A stretch of DNA of 64,000 nt from Candidatus Saccharimonadota bacterium (GCA_028289245.1 JAQGGT010000006.1:62001-126000); one strand, 5' to 3'. Shown: positions 1-9,496, counted from the first letter of the stretch. Translations and numbers: made by a program. Notes: generated from the letters alone by a model not told the origin.

Positions 1-512
1 TGCTCAATTACATCTGGAACAAGACCAAGAGTGACATGAAAAAGCGTATCTTGATCGTTGACGAGGCCTGGCAGTTGATGAAGTACGAAGACTCGGCCAA
101 CTTCCTATTTAGCTTGGCGAAACGCGCTCGCAAATACAACCTTGGCATCACGACCATTACGCAGGACGTCGAGGACTTTATGGGGTCGCGGATGGGTCGA
201 GCGATCGTGGCAAACGCCAGTATGCAAATTCTGCTCAAGCAATCAACTTCGGCCGTGGATGTGCTGGCCGATACCTTTAAGCTGACCAGTGAGGAGCGCA
301 AGCGCCTCAGCCAATTCCCGGTTGGGCAGGGGCTGTTCTTTGCCGGCCAAAACCACGTCCACATCCAAGTGACGGCCAGCCCGACCGAGACGTCGCTGAT
401 CACGACCAATCCGGAACAAGTCCAGGCTATGGCCGATGCACCCCAGCAGGGTGACTTCGATACCCAGGGCACAATTGATCTGAGTAACCGCCTCTTCCCA
501 GGTAGCGTATAA
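1..512 (+). CDS. VirB4-family type IV secretion ATPase, C-terminal part
   Basis: The reading frame is open from base 3, so the gene begins before the window and only about 169 C-terminal residues are visible. It shows a Walker B-like strand (ILIVDEAWQLM), followed by the helix-rich part and the ITTITQDVEDFM strand typical of VirB4/TraC ATPases. These proteins energise assembly of type IV secretion systems or pili at the inner face of the membrane. The three downstream genes, two of them carrying cell-wall hydrolase domains, fit a secretion or conjugation-like locus. The family is clear; whether the machine moves DNA, protein or pilin cannot be told from this fragment. Confidence 0.85.
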   Translation, partial: LNYIWNKTKSDMKKRILIVDEAWQLMKYEDSANFLFSLAKRARKYNLGITTITQDVEDFMGSRMGRAIVANASMQILLKQSTSAVDVLADTFKLTSEERKRLSQFPVGQGLFFAGQNHVHIQVTASPTETSLITTNPEQVQAMADAPQQGDFDTQGTIDLSNRLFPGSV

Positions 513-556
513 TAGTACCTGTACCAAACTTACGTGTGTAACTGAGTAAAATCAAC

Positions 557-3517
557 ATGGCAAAACAATCATTTAATGAGCTGCCAAAAAGCAGTCGTGA
601 CGTCCAGAATTCTGGTGGCGGCGTCTATGACAATAACGGCCTGCCGAAGATGAGCGACGAGGCCGAAAAAAAGCTCGACGAAAAATTCGACAAGATTGAC
701 AGCGTGCTGGCGCCCGTCAAAAAAGGCGAGGAATCCGGCGGCTTGTTTAATGGCAAGGGCGATGACAGCAAAGCGCTCGGTGCTGGCGCACTTGGTGGTG
801 CCGAGAAAGCCATAGGGGGCGCCGCTGTGGCCGGCGGAGCGGTCGGTGCCATCAGCAAGCTGGCTGGGGCGTTTGGCAATAACAAAAAAAAGACCGCCGC
901 CGGTGGCTTAAGCGTCGGTCTAGTCGCCATCGCCGTCTTTGGCGCTAGCGTAGTGGCTGGCCCACTCGAATTTATTCACCTTGCCAAAACCTTATCCGAA
1001 GCCCGCTTGAGCAGCCAGCAAGATGAGTCGAACTTCCGGCTCACTAAGGTCTTCAAGTCACTGTACTACGCCAAAAAGGACGAGGCCTACAAGACTCGCA
1101 TGGGCATCATCGGCAACGCCTACGCCGACCGAATTGAAGCCCGCTTTAACTCGGTCGGGCTAGAGTCTAAATACTCTGGGCGCCTGGGCGCCTTTAATGG
1201 CTTCGCCATTGATCGTAACGCCCCTGAATATAAGGGCAAGAATGACCCCCAGTTGACCGAATACGTCAAAGAGAAATACGGTATCGATATTAAGATTACT
1301 AACGGCAGCGCCCTCATACCCAACGACAGCGGCATTTTTGATTTTAAAGGCTATTTTAAGACCAAAAATCTGATCCGCACCAATCTAGAGGAATCCGGCT
1401 ATAGCAAGATCGGGGCCCGCATGGCGACCAGGGTGATCGGACAAAGATACGACTTAACGCTCAATCCAATCAAGAAGTTGGATGCCAAAATAACCAAAAC
1501 CGCTGACCAGAAGCTCAAAGCCTATACCGACCGGCGGTCCCGGCAGATAGACGGCGACAACAAACCCATTGGCGGTACTGCCTCAACACCGGAGACCGAC
1601 AAGGACGGGAAGCCAATACCTGGGGCAACCGAAAACGCCAGCACCGCTGAAGGCCAGGCCAAAGGAGCACTTAGCGTCGATCCCGATTCGCCCGGGAAAT
1701 TAGCGGCTTTCTCGGATAGTACTTCGCTCAAAGCTGCCGGTGGTGTGGCCGCCATAGCCGGCGTTGCCTGTATGGCCAAGGGGATCGATGATAACTACGA
1801 CCAGGTAAAAGAGGCGCAGGTGGTGGTGCCACTTATGCGTGAAGCGGGCCGCTTACTAGCTATCGGCGGCGAGATAATGAACGGTAAACCGAATGTCGAT
1901 CTGCTGCAACAGATCGGCTACGAGTCGAAGACGCTTTACAACAAAAAGACTGGGCAAACCTGGGTTAATTCATCTGGGATCAGAAAAATTACTGATGGCA
2001 CGGCTAAGGGGGTGCAGCCTGATACTATTGTAAGCAGTATTGCGAAGGGTGCGCCGTTTGCCGCCGTTACCTCCGGGCCGATCGGCGCGGCGTTAGGACC
2101 AGTCTGTAGTACCGCCGGCCAGGTGGTGGTGGGCGTAGTCGGATTCCTAGGAGGTCCGGTAAGCTTTGGCTTGGGCACGCTCGCCAGCGTTATTTTCGTG
2201 CCAACCCTTGTTTCGCATTTAGTCAGCTTCCTGGCGGGCAAGGCCGTCAACCTCAGTGACCCTAACAACTGGGGCCCAGGCATCGGTACCTACGCTGATG
2301 CCGGCACCAAAATCTTGGCCGACACCCAGGAATCGGCGGTCGGGGCCGTACGCTTAACGGCTAAGCAGCTGGGTGAGCGCTCGGCGCTGGAAACGGGGCT
2401 GCAACAGTCAGAGTTCAATAGCCAGAGTGTGGCCTACAAACTACTGAACCCCTACGATCCGCGATCGGTGGCCTCAAAACTGATCGACAATATCACACCC
2501 TCAAACAGCCAAAACGTGGCCAGTATGCTTAACGCCACCACCAACATCGGTTCGATGCTCTCCACGGTCGGCAATGCTCTTACCCCCAAGGTCCACGCCG
2601 ACAGTGCCACCGACAAAACACCGCTCGACTACGGCCTGCCGACCTACGGCTACACCGCGGCCGAGATGGACGCCCCGGAAGTCGACAACCCCTTCGAAAA
2701 CGCCAACCAAGTTGCTGATCTGCTGAATTCTTCGGCCGGTAAGGACATCATTACCCGTGTCCAAAACTGTTTTAACGTTACTCTCGTTGCCAACCAAACC
2801 TACCAGGGTGCTCAGTGGGACGCCGTCGCAGGCCAGGGCCAGCTCGTTATGTATGGCAGCAAGGCCGACGACGCCTACAACGCCAATAACTGTGGCGACC
2901 CCGGTCCGCAGTGGCTGCAAGTCCGGATGTTTATTAGCGACACCCAAACCATTAAATCGGTGGCCTGCTACGAAGGTGACGACGGCATCTGTAGCGAGCT
3001 CGGCGCCGGCAGCACAACTGGCGATGCCGCCGCCAGCACCGTCCAGTCAACCTACGGCGGCGACACCTCCGGCCAGCAGTGTAGCGCCGGTACCGACAAC
3101 GGCGTCGGTGACGGCTACCAGAACAATGAGCAGTTCAAGATCCGACTCTGCAACGTCCAGGGTATTATCGTCAATGCCCAGATTTCGGCCAACCTCAACA
3201 ACCTGCTCAACGCCGCCCACAGTGCCGGCATGGCCCTGAGCGGTGGCGGCTTCCGCAGCATGGAGGGGCAGATCGCCGCCCGTAAGACCAACGGCTGCCC
3301 AGACACCTACACCGCGCCGGCGTCATCGTGTCGTGTGCCGACGGCGAGACCGGGCTATTCTAATCACCAAATGGGCCTCGCGGTCGACTTTACGGTGGGG
3401 GGCACAACCCTCAGGGCCGGTACCAAAGAGTTTAACTGGATGAAATCTAATGCTGCCAGCTACGGCCTGAAGAACCTGCCGAGTGAATCATGGCACTGGT
3501 CGGTGGACGGAAAATAA
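557..3517 (+). CDS. Large membrane protein with C-terminal M15 (VanY-like) peptidase domain, T4SS locus
   Basis: This 986-residue protein has a Gly/Ala/Lys-rich N-terminus, a membrane segment near residues 118-138, and a hydrophobic, glycine-rich region around 495-560 that could hold more membrane helices. The last 115 or so residues carry the zinc-peptidase pattern SNHQMGLAVD (His937, Asp944) and ESWHW (Glu977, His980) of the M15B D-Ala-D-Ala carboxypeptidase family. A cysteine-containing extracellular region lies between. By position it may act as the VirB6-like or channel component fused to a peptidoglycan hydrolase; that is inference. The start is the ATG 44 bases after the VirB4 stop. 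It is followed after one base by the next gene, so the two are probably co-transcribed. Confidence 0.8.
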   Translation: MAKQSFNELPKSSRDVQNSGGGVYDNNGLPKMSDEAEKKLDEKFDKIDSVLAPVKKGEESGGLFNGKGDDSKALGAGALGGAEKAIGGAAVAGGAVGAISKLAGAFGNNKKKTAAGGLSVGLVAIAVFGASVVAGPLEFIHLAKTLSEARLSSQQDESNFRLTKVFKSLYYAKKDEAYKTRMGIIGNAYADRIEARFNSVGLESKYSGRLGAFNGFAIDRNAPEYKGKNDPQLTEYVKEKYGIDIKITNGSALIPNDSGIFDFKGYFKTKNLIRTNLEESGYSKIGARMATRVIGQRYDLTLNPIKKLDAKITKTADQKLKAYTDRRSRQIDGDNKPIGGTASTPETDKDGKPIPGATENASTAEGQAKGALSVDPDSPGKLAAFSDSTSLKAAGGVAAIAGVACMAKGIDDNYDQVKEAQVVVPLMREAGRLLAIGGEIMNGKPNVDLLQQIGYESKTLYNKKTGQTWVNSSGIRKITDGTAKGVQPDTIVSSIAKGAPFAAVTSGPIGAALGPVCSTAGQVVVGVVGFLGGPVSFGLGTLASVIFVPTLVSHLVSFLAGKAVNLSDPNNWGPGIGTYADAGTKILADTQESAVGAVRLTAKQLGERSALETGLQQSEFNSQSVAYKLLNPYDPRSVASKLIDNITPSNSQNVASMLNATTNIGSMLSTVGNALTPKVHADSATDKTPLDYGLPTYGYTAAEMDAPEVDNPFENANQVADLLNSSAGKDIITRVQNCFNVTLVANQTYQGAQWDAVAGQGQLVMYGSKADDAYNANNCGDPGPQWLQVRMFISDTQTIKSVACYEGDDGICSELGAGSTTGDAAASTVQSTYGGDTSGQQCSAGTDNGVGDGYQNNEQFKIRLCNVQGIIVNAQISANLNNLLNAAHSAGMALSGGGFRSMEGQIAARKTNGCPDTYTAPASSCRVPTARPGYSNHQMGLAVDFTVGGTTLRAGTKEFNWMKSNAASYGLKNLPSESWHWSVDGK

Positions 3518-3518
3518 T

Positions 3519-4739
3519 ATGAGTGCCAAACTTCGACTACCTTCTTACGACACGTTGTTGCGGGTTGGGCTGGCAATGTTTGTGTGGACCTTTTTGCTGT
3601 TGCATGTGTCGATGACCGTTTCGGCGCTCACGCCAGAGCAGAAGAAGGTGTTTGATAACGGCATCGATTACTACGACATCGACGAGACCGACGACGGCAC
3701 CTGTAACGTAACGGTGGCGGTGAATTTAAATGGCAACGACAACATCCAAAAAGCCTACAACTACTTGGTTGGGCGGGGCCTCACCCCCGAGCAAGCGTCC
3801 GGTGTCGTCGGCAACTTAATGCAAGAATCTGGCGTTAACCCCGCCAGCAATCAAAACGGCGGTGGTGCTGGTCGCGGCATTGCGCAGTGGTCGGTCGACG
3901 GCCGCTGGAAGGGCGTGTTGGCGCTAGCCAAAAGCGAAGGCAAAGACCCAACCGACCTAAGCGTGCAGCTGGACTTCTTGTGGTCGGAAATGTCACCCGG
4001 CGGTAGCCGCGGCGGTGTGCTAGCGGCCCTCAAGGCGACTAGCGACGTCATTAGCGCTACCACGGTGTTCGAGCAACAGTATGAAAGCGCCGGCACGCCA
4101 AACATGCCCAACCGCATCAACTACGCCCAGAGCATTCTCACCAAATATGGTGGTGGCGGCACACCAACGGTTGCTGGAACAGTAGCAGCTCCGGTGAGTG
4201 CCGGCTCAACCTGCGTCGGCTCGGGCCAGGACACCCAATTCGTCGATGGCTTCACGATTTACTCGCAATACGATCCGGCGTGGAAAGATAAGCCCTACGG
4301 CAGTTCCACCATCGGTGTGTCGGGCTGCGGCCCCAGTGCCATGGCAATGATCATCACCAACCTCACTGGTAGTAACGTCACGCCCGTCGAAACTGCTAAT
4401 TACGCTGCAAGCCAGGGCCTCTACGTTGCAGGTGAGGGTAGCAGCTGGTCGATTGGTCCGGTGCTGGCAGCCCACTGGGGCTTAAAAGCAACCGCCATTG
4501 GCAATGATATCGCCAAGATTACCGCCACCTTGCAGGCCGGTGGCTTGGTCATCGCTCCGGGGCAGGGCGGCGATCCGTATACCACCGGTGGGCACTTTAT
4601 CGTCATCCGGGGTGTAACGGCGGATGGCAAATGGAAAGTCGGCGACTCGGGTCACAAAGATACCAGTGATAAAGATTGGGACCCGCAGCAGTTAGCGGCT
4701 GCAATGCATGCCGGAGGTGTCTATGCAATTACAAAGTAG
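3519..4739 (+). CDS. Secreted lysozyme / C39-like two-domain cell-wall hydrolase, T4SS locus
   Basis: From the ATG at 3519 (406 residues) the protein has an N-terminal membrane or signal segment, then a phage-tail-lysozyme-like domain around residues 65-180 (GVVGNLMQESGVNP, GIAQWS). A papain-like C39_2-type domain follows at about 235-405, with SGCGPSA (Cys270) and GGHFIVI (His359) as likely catalytic residues. An in-frame GTG at 3483 would overlap the upstream gene and is less likely. The lysozyme part would play the role of VirB1, opening peptidoglycan for the apparatus; the second domain could be a peptidase or amidase. The domains are confident, the substrates are not. Confidence 0.8.
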   Translation: MSAKLRLPSYDTLLRVGLAMFVWTFLLLHVSMTVSALTPEQKKVFDNGIDYYDIDETDDGTCNVTVAVNLNGNDNIQKAYNYLVGRGLTPEQASGVVGNLMQESGVNPASNQNGGGAGRGIAQWSVDGRWKGVLALAKSEGKDPTDLSVQLDFLWSEMSPGGSRGGVLAALKATSDVISATTVFEQQYESAGTPNMPNRINYAQSILTKYGGGGTPTVAGTVAAPVSAGSTCVGSGQDTQFVDGFTIYSQYDPAWKDKPYGSSTIGVSGCGPSAMAMIITNLTGSNVTPVETANYAASQGLYVAGEGSSWSIGPVLAAHWGLKATAIGNDIAKITATLQAGGLVIAPGQGGDPYTTGGHFIVIRGVTADGKWKVGDSGHKDTSDKDWDPQQLAAAMHAGGVYAITK

Positions 4740-5292
4740 GTTTGCCCAGCTGAGCAAGGGCAAAAAACAATTAGCGCTGGTGGGGATGGTCATCGTTTTT
4801 GTATTGCTGCTTGTTGGCTTAACTGCCGTCACGGCGCCCAAAAAAGATACCGCAACCGGCCCAAAATCCACGACCTACAAAGACCCGTATTCCGGTGAAA
4901 GTATAACGAGTACACCTGAGACCCCCGAGAGTTTCAATGGTAGCGGTAGCAGCGTATCCATTCTAGGGTTGAGTGCATTAGTCGACCAAGGTGTCACCCA
5001 GGATCAGTTCAATGTCGTTCAGGCCCAGGTAACAGCCTTTGCTAGCGCACATTCGTACAGTGAAGTTAGCGTCGATAAGGCGTCGATTAACAATGCGCCG
5101 CGCGACCCGGAAAGCGACTCCACTGTCAATACCTACACCTTCACGATTGTTACTAATCGTAAGACCAAACACAAAGCTCAACTGGATTGCAGCGGCCTGA
5201 GCATGGCTCGGCTCCAGATATTCGACCAGTCAGGCACGAGCGAGTTCGACTCCGGCACGCTCGATGGCACCCAAGCCGAAGCAACCGACTAG
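4723..5292 (+). CDS. Small membrane-anchored protein of T4SS locus, unknown function
   Basis: The ATG at 4723 has a GGAGG five bases upstream and overlaps the end of the preceding gene, so it is preferred to the ATG at 4708. The 189-residue product has one N-terminal membrane anchor (about residues 17-37, VGMVIVFVLLLVGLTAV), a Ser/Thr/Pro-rich linker and a soluble outer domain without a motif I recognise. Tight coupling with the two upstream hydrolase genes suggests an accessory secretion-system subunit. Its stop codon shares the four bases CTAG with the convergent recF gene. Confidence 0.65.
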   Translation: MQLQSRFAQLSKGKKQLALVGMVIVFVLLLVGLTAVTAPKKDTATGPKSTTYKDPYSGESITSTPETPESFNGSGSSVSILGLSALVDQGVTQDQFNVVQAQVTAFASAHSYSEVSVDKASINNAPRDPESDSTVNTYTFTIVTNRKTKHKAQLDCSGLSMARLQIFDQSGTSEFDSGTLDGTQAEATD

Positions 5293-6344
5293 GCCAGCTT
5301 TATAATGTGGGCGTCTTTAGCGAAGTGCTTGGCAGCTACGTCAGCGTCCGTGGTGGTGATAAACGTCTGATATTCTTTGAGGTAACTAGTGAGGGCTTTG
5401 CGGCGCTCACTATCGAGCTCACTGAAGACGTCGTCGAGGAGCAGCAGCGGGGCTTCGCCGCGAACAGCGTGCAGCATGCGTAACTCCAGGATTTTAAGCG
5501 CCAGCACGGCTGTACGTGCCTCACCACGCGAAGCAGTCTCGCTGGCCAGCCGGTCTTCAAACAACACCGCCAGATCTTCGCGGTGCGGACCAGTGGCTGT
5601 AAAACCGCGCATTTTATCCAGTTGCAAGTCGTTTTCGAGCTTTTTGAGCATGTGGCTTTCGTAATGCTCGGGTCGAAAGCGGCTTTCGTAGCGTAAGCTC
5701 ACCTCAGTACCGGCGTGCGAAACATCTTTATATAATTCGCCGATGTTGGCTTGCAGCCCATCAACGAGACTAGCCCGAGCCCGGACAATCGTGGCGGCTA
5801 GCTCACTCAAGCGCACGTCCCAGGCGAACATCTGACCCTCGACAGCCCGCAGTGGCTGCTTGAGCAGGCTATTGCGCTGCGCCAGAGTCCGCTTGTAATT
5901 ACGCAGGTGAGTGGCGTAGCCGGGCTGAGTCTGCGACAGCAGCTCATCGAGATAGTCGCGACGGCGACTCGGCGAACCGGTTAACAGTTGCAGGTGATTC
6001 GGTTCAAATAGCACCACCGGCAAGGTATCTTTGAGCAGTAAACGCTTGGTGGGCTTGCCAGCCAGTTCATAACTCTTCGAGGGACTCGGTTCGGTGAGGA
6101 GCTTAACGGTGCGCAGCTCGCCGGCTTGGTTGTGGGCGTCGAGCCGAGCCCAGGACTGATTGCGCTCAATGAGATCAACGTCTTTGACGCGGTAGGAGCT
6201 GCCGGTAGCCAGCACCAGTATGGCTTCCAGTAGGTTAGTCTTGCCGCTGGCATTGGGCCCGGCAATAATCGTCACCCCAGACCGAAAATGAAAAGTTTTA
6301 TCGCCGTACGACCGGAAATGCTGCAATCGGAGGTTAGTGATCAT
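5289..6344 (-). CDS. recF: DNA replication and repair protein RecF
   Basis: RecF is an SMC-like ATPase that helps load RecA at single-strand gaps. The 351-residue protein begins ITNLRLQHFRSYG, has Walker A GPNASGKT at residues 29-36, a central coiled region, and Walker B LLLLDDVFSELD near 301-312, all as expected for the full-length family. It lies directly downstream of dnaN (27-base gap) in the classical dnaA-dnaN-recF order. It converges on the last T4SS gene, sharing the stop tetranucleotide CTAG. The start ATG at 6344 matches the conserved N-terminus. Confidence 0.96.
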   Translation of the reverse strand: MITNLRLQHFRSYGDKTFHFRSGVTIIAGPNASGKTNLLEAILVLATGSSYRVKDVDLIERNQSWARLDAHNQAGELRTVKLLTEPSPSKSYELAGKPTKRLLLKDTLPVVLFEPNHLQLLTGSPSRRRDYLDELLSQTQPGYATHLRNYKRTLAQRNSLLKQPLRAVEGQMFAWDVRLSELAATIVRARASLVDGLQANIGELYKDVSHAGTEVSLRYESRFRPEHYESHMLKKLENDLQLDKMRGFTATGPHREDLAVLFEDRLASETASRGEARTAVLALKILELRMLHAVRGEAPLLLLDDVFSELDSERRKALTSYLKEYQTFITTTDADVAAKHFAKDAHIIKLA

Positions 6345-6371
6345 ACCCTGACAGTATAACCGCTCCGAGTA

Positions 6372-7463
6372 CTAACCCTTTAGTGGCATGATGATGTGGT
6401 TGTAGTCTTTGTTATCGGCTTCACGGAGCAGCGTAGCTTCCAGCTTGCCATTAAAACTAAAGATAACCTCGTCGCTCGACAGCACGCTAAGCGCATCGAG
6501 CAAGTACTTGGAGTTGAGCGTAATGCTACCTTCGCCGCTGACTTTTGCAGTGGCCTCGGCGGTGTTCTCGCCCAGCTGACTGGCTACCGAACGAATGCTA
6601 AGGGTCTGGTTTTCTTCGCTGAGTTCGATAGTGACGCTGCCGGCACTTTCGCGGGCAAATAAGCTCGAGACTTTGGTGACGTTCACGAGATCAGCCCGCT
6701 TGAGGGTGGCCTCGGTGGAAAAACTAGTGGGAATCAACTTTTGGTAATCCGGGTATTTGCCGTCGACCAAGCGGGTGACCAACTCGACGTCGCCAACTTG
6801 GAACAAGACCTGCTGGTCATCATGGGTAATGTGGACGTCGTCGGTACCGTCACCGAGAATACGTAACAAATCGTGCATAGCTGAGGCCGGAATCAACAAA
6901 TGGATGTCATTATTATTTTTACCAATGTTTTTCTCGGCCAGGCGATAACTGTCAGTGGCGGCCATTCGTAGTTCACCGCCGCTAGTGTGCAGTAGTACCG
7001 CCGTCAATACCGGACGAGTTTCATCGTTAGAAGCCGCAAATACCACCTGCTGCAGGCCCTTCTTCAGCGTAGAGGCCGATACGGTCCAGCTTTCACCAGT
7101 GGTAATGGCTGGCATAACAGGGAAGTCATCGGCGGCAATGCCGTTGACGGTTGATTGGTACTGGTCGGTTTTAATTTTGAGCTTGGAATCATCGAGTTGC
7201 AGGTTAATAACACCATCGGGCAGACTATTAATAAAGTCCTGCATCAAACGGGCAGGGACGGTGATTGAGCCCTCGTCACTGACTTTGGCACCAATGTAAT
7301 GCGTAATTGCGATATCCAAGTTGGTAGCCGACAGGCTTAAACGATTATTACTAGTCTTAATGAGCACGTTAGCCAGTATAGGCAGGGTGTTGCGGGTGTT
7401 GGCGACACGAGCAACCGATCCGAGTGCGCGATTTAGATTTTCCTGGGTGACTTGTAGCTTCAT
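6372..7463 (-). CDS. dnaN: DNA polymerase III beta subunit (sliding clamp)
   Basis: This 363-residue protein has the usual length and opening of bacterial beta clamps (MKLQVTQENLNRALGSVARV) and ends in MPLKG, close to the conserved M-P-M/L-R terminus. It forms the ring that tethers the replicative polymerase to DNA. An AGGAG sequence lies nine bases before the ATG, and TATAAT occurs on the minus strand at 7484-7479, so dnaN probably has its own promoter in the 280-base gap after dnaA. The neighbours dnaA and recF confirm the call. Confidence 0.97.
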   Translation of the reverse strand: MKLQVTQENLNRALGSVARVANTRNTLPILANVLIKTSNNRLSLSATNLDIAITHYIGAKVSDEGSITVPARLMQDFINSLPDGVINLQLDDSKLKIKTDQYQSTVNGIAADDFPVMPAITTGESWTVSASTLKKGLQQVVFAASNDETRPVLTAVLLHTSGGELRMAATDSYRLAEKNIGKNNNDIHLLIPASAMHDLLRILGDGTDDVHITHDDQQVLFQVGDVELVTRLVDGKYPDYQKLIPTSFSTEATLKRADLVNVTKVSSLFARESAGSVTIELSEENQTLSIRSVASQLGENTAEATAKVSGEGSITLNSKYLLDALSVLSSDEVIFSFNGKLEATLLREADNKDYNHIIMPLKG

Positions 7464-7743
7464 GACAGACGGCTCCTAATTATAAGTAGTTTTTAACATT
7501 TTTAATTTGTCGTTGTCTTTATTGGCGCTGTGGATAGTGGGTATAAGTCGGCGAATGCCTTTGGTAACTGCATACATTTTATGGTGGGAAACTATGGGCA
7601 GGGACTGTGTGAATTTCTGTGCAGAAAGCCCCAAGTCATACACAGGCCGGATGGTAGCTGCGCGGCCAGCTGTGCGTAAACCCCGGTTTCGTGCCCAGGA
7701 TACCAAGCCATCGTGCACTAGCCATCCCCAGCTTATGAACAGC
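7464..7743. promoter_or_regulatory. dnaA-dnaN spacer with dnaN promoter and weak DnaA-box-like sites
   Basis: This 280-base spacer holds no convincing gene. A minus-strand TATAAT at 7484-7479 and an AGGAG Shine-Dalgarno at 7477-7473 serve dnaN. One-mismatch relatives of the DnaA box TTATNCACA occur at 7529-7537 (complement CTATCCACA) and 7636-7644 (TCATACACA). A second cluster of boxes here would resemble bipartite origins, but the matches are weak. Confidence 0.45.
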
Positions 7744-9207
7744 CTACGCATACAAGCGCTCCTTGATCTCGGACAATGTGGAGCGCAGATCGGCGTCGAG
7801 CTTGGACTCCTTCTCGATCTTTTCTACCGAATGAATGGCGGTGGTGTGGTCCTTGCGGCCGAGCTCGCGGGCAATTTTAGGGAAGCTCAGGTGCAGCTCA
7901 CTGCGCAGCATGTACATGGCGATCTGGCGCGGTACGACGATATCTTTGTCGCGCTTAGGACCAAGCATGTCTTCGATGGGGACCTGGAAATGCCGGGCGG
8001 TACGCTCGATGATTTGTTTGGCGCTCAGGTGTTTTGGCCGGGTTTTAGCGGCGCTGATGACGCTACTAACAATGCTCAGCGAAGGTTCCAGGCCGCGCAT
8101 CTCACAAAAGGCTAGGAGTTGATTGAGGGCACCTTCGAGTTCACGAATGTTAGTGGTCACACTATTCGCGAGGTACTCAACTACCTCGTTGTTGAGGACG
8201 ACGTTATGGGTTTGAGCTTTGGTCTGGACAATGGCGCAACGGGTCTCGAAGTCGGGAATTTGCATGTCGATGCTCATACCCCAGGCGAAGCGACTACGAA
8301 GCCGGTCTTCAAGGGTTGGGATCTCTTTGGGTGGTTTATCGGAGCTCAGAATAATCTGGCAGTTGGCCTGGTGCAGGGCATTGAAGGTATGAAAGAACTC
8401 TTCCTGCATCTTTTCTTTGCCGGCAATAAACTGCACATCGTCGACGATCAGTACGTCGGCCGTGCGGTAGTGGGCGGCGAAGTCGGCCGTTTTGCGAAAG
8501 CGTAGGGCATCGACAAACTCCTGCACGAACTGCTCGGTCGTAACATATAGCACCCTAGCTCGAGGATTTTGCGCCAGCACGGCGTTGCCGACAGCTTGGA
8601 TCAGGTGAGTTTTACCGATACCGACGCCGCCGTAGAGAAACAGCGGGTTGTATTTGCGGCCGGGTTGCTGAGCGATGGACTGGCAGGCGGCAAAGGCCAG
8701 TTCGTTGCCGGAGCCCACAATAAAATTATCGAAGGTGTAACGTTCGTTGATGCCCTGGCGGTAGGAATGCGATAAGCCGCCCATGCCCGAACCGGGGGCC
8801 GACATTGGCCCGGAGGCCGGACGGGGCATACCGGTCATGCCGCCCTGGTTAGGGGATGCTTGGTTGGGCGCCGGCGCGCCGGCGGTCTGCGGAGCAGCCG
8901 AAACCGAAGGGATGAAAACTACCTCATCGGCTTCCTCCTCTTTGTCACGGTTTGATTTGGGAGCGCTGCTAACGGTAAATTCAAGGCTGGTTGGCGCAAT
9001 GCCGTTTTTCAGGAGGGTTTCGCGGATCAAGCCAGCGTACTTTCGCTCTAGGGTACCGCGGAGAAAAACATTGGGCACGCCAATGGTAGCGGTAGCGGCA
9101 TCGTACTTTAAAAGCCGGGTATTTTTGAAGTACGTGACGTAGTTGCCACGCGAAACGGACAACTCAATCTCACCGAGTACTGCCTGCCATAGACTGTCTT
9201 TCTGCAT
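7744..9207 (-). CDS. dnaA: Chromosomal replication initiator DnaA
   Basis: DnaA binds DnaA boxes and opens the origin using ATP. The 487-residue protein shows domain I at the N-terminus (DSLWQAVLGEIE), a low-complexity Pro/Gly/Ala linker (about residues 100-150), AAA+ Walker A GGVGIGKTH and Walker B VLIVDDVQFI, and the domain IV signature DHTTAIHSV near the C-terminus. AAGGAG lies just upstream of the ATG. An extended -10 element (TGCTATATT, 9236-9228) precedes it, and a DnaA box overlaps the expected -35 region, which suggests autoregulation. Position next to rpmH and dnaN is classical for an origin. Confidence 0.98.
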   Translation of the reverse strand: MQKDSLWQAVLGEIELSVSRGNYVTYFKNTRLLKYDAATATIGVPNVFLRGTLERKYAGLIRETLLKNGIAPTSLEFTVSSAPKSNRDKEEEADEVVFIPSVSAAPQTAGAPAPNQASPNQGGMTGMPRPASGPMSAPGSGMGGLSHSYRQGINERYTFDNFIVGSGNELAFAACQSIAQQPGRKYNPLFLYGGVGIGKTHLIQAVGNAVLAQNPRARVLYVTTEQFVQEFVDALRFRKTADFAAHYRTADVLIVDDVQFIAGKEKMQEEFFHTFNALHQANCQIILSSDKPPKEIPTLEDRLRSRFAWGMSIDMQIPDFETRCAIVQTKAQTHNVVLNNEVVEYLANSVTTNIRELEGALNQLLAFCEMRGLEPSLSIVSSVISAAKTRPKHLSAKQIIERTARHFQVPIEDMLGPKRDKDIVVPRQIAMYMLRSELHLSFPKIARELGRKDHTTAIHSVEKIEKESKLDADLRSTLSEIKERLYA

Positions 9208-9496
9208 ACCGCTCCTTACGTAGACTTAATATAGCACTGCCGGGTGAGACTTTTCCACACATTATCCATAATTTGGTCGAAGATAGGCCTGGGCATAAAA
9301 TTTCAGTAGTCGAATTATACACAGATTTAGCTAACTCCTTACAATCTGTGGAAAGTATTTGATAAAAGGTGGAAAACTTGCTAGACTTAGGCGACTAAAT
9401 ATTGTTAATTTTACGGCCTCGCAGTCAGCACGATGCCCAGGCCGAAGATTTAGCTCTATCGTTTTCATAAACCCAGAACAGTAGTAGGATAGATGT
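9208..9496. other. Probable origin of replication (oriC) with DnaA boxes
   Basis: The 289-base gap between the divergent dnaA and rpmH genes holds no gene. DnaA-box-like sequences are seen at 9251-9259 (TTTTCCACA), 9262-9270 (TTATCCATA), 9315-9323 (TTATACACA), 9347-9355 (complement CTTTCCACA) and 9368-9376 (complement TTTTCCACC). An AT-rich stretch at 9392-9413 could be the unwinding element. Position between dnaA and rpmH is the commonest origin site in bacteria. Cumulative GC skew over the whole chromosome would settle it. Confidence 0.75.
9228..9236 (-). promoter_or_regulatory. dnaA promoter, extended -10 element
   Basis: On the minus strand the sequence TGCTATATT forms an extended -10 element about 20 bases before the dnaA start codon. 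The DnaA-box-like sites at 9251-9270 fall where a -35 element would lie, which is compatible with autorepression by DnaA. Confidence 0.5.

Noticed and set aside
7507-8122. Plus-strand open frames opposite the dnaA 3' end and the dnaA-dnaN spacer
   Set aside because: They overlap dnaA in antisense and have no recognisable domain or Shine-Dalgarno.
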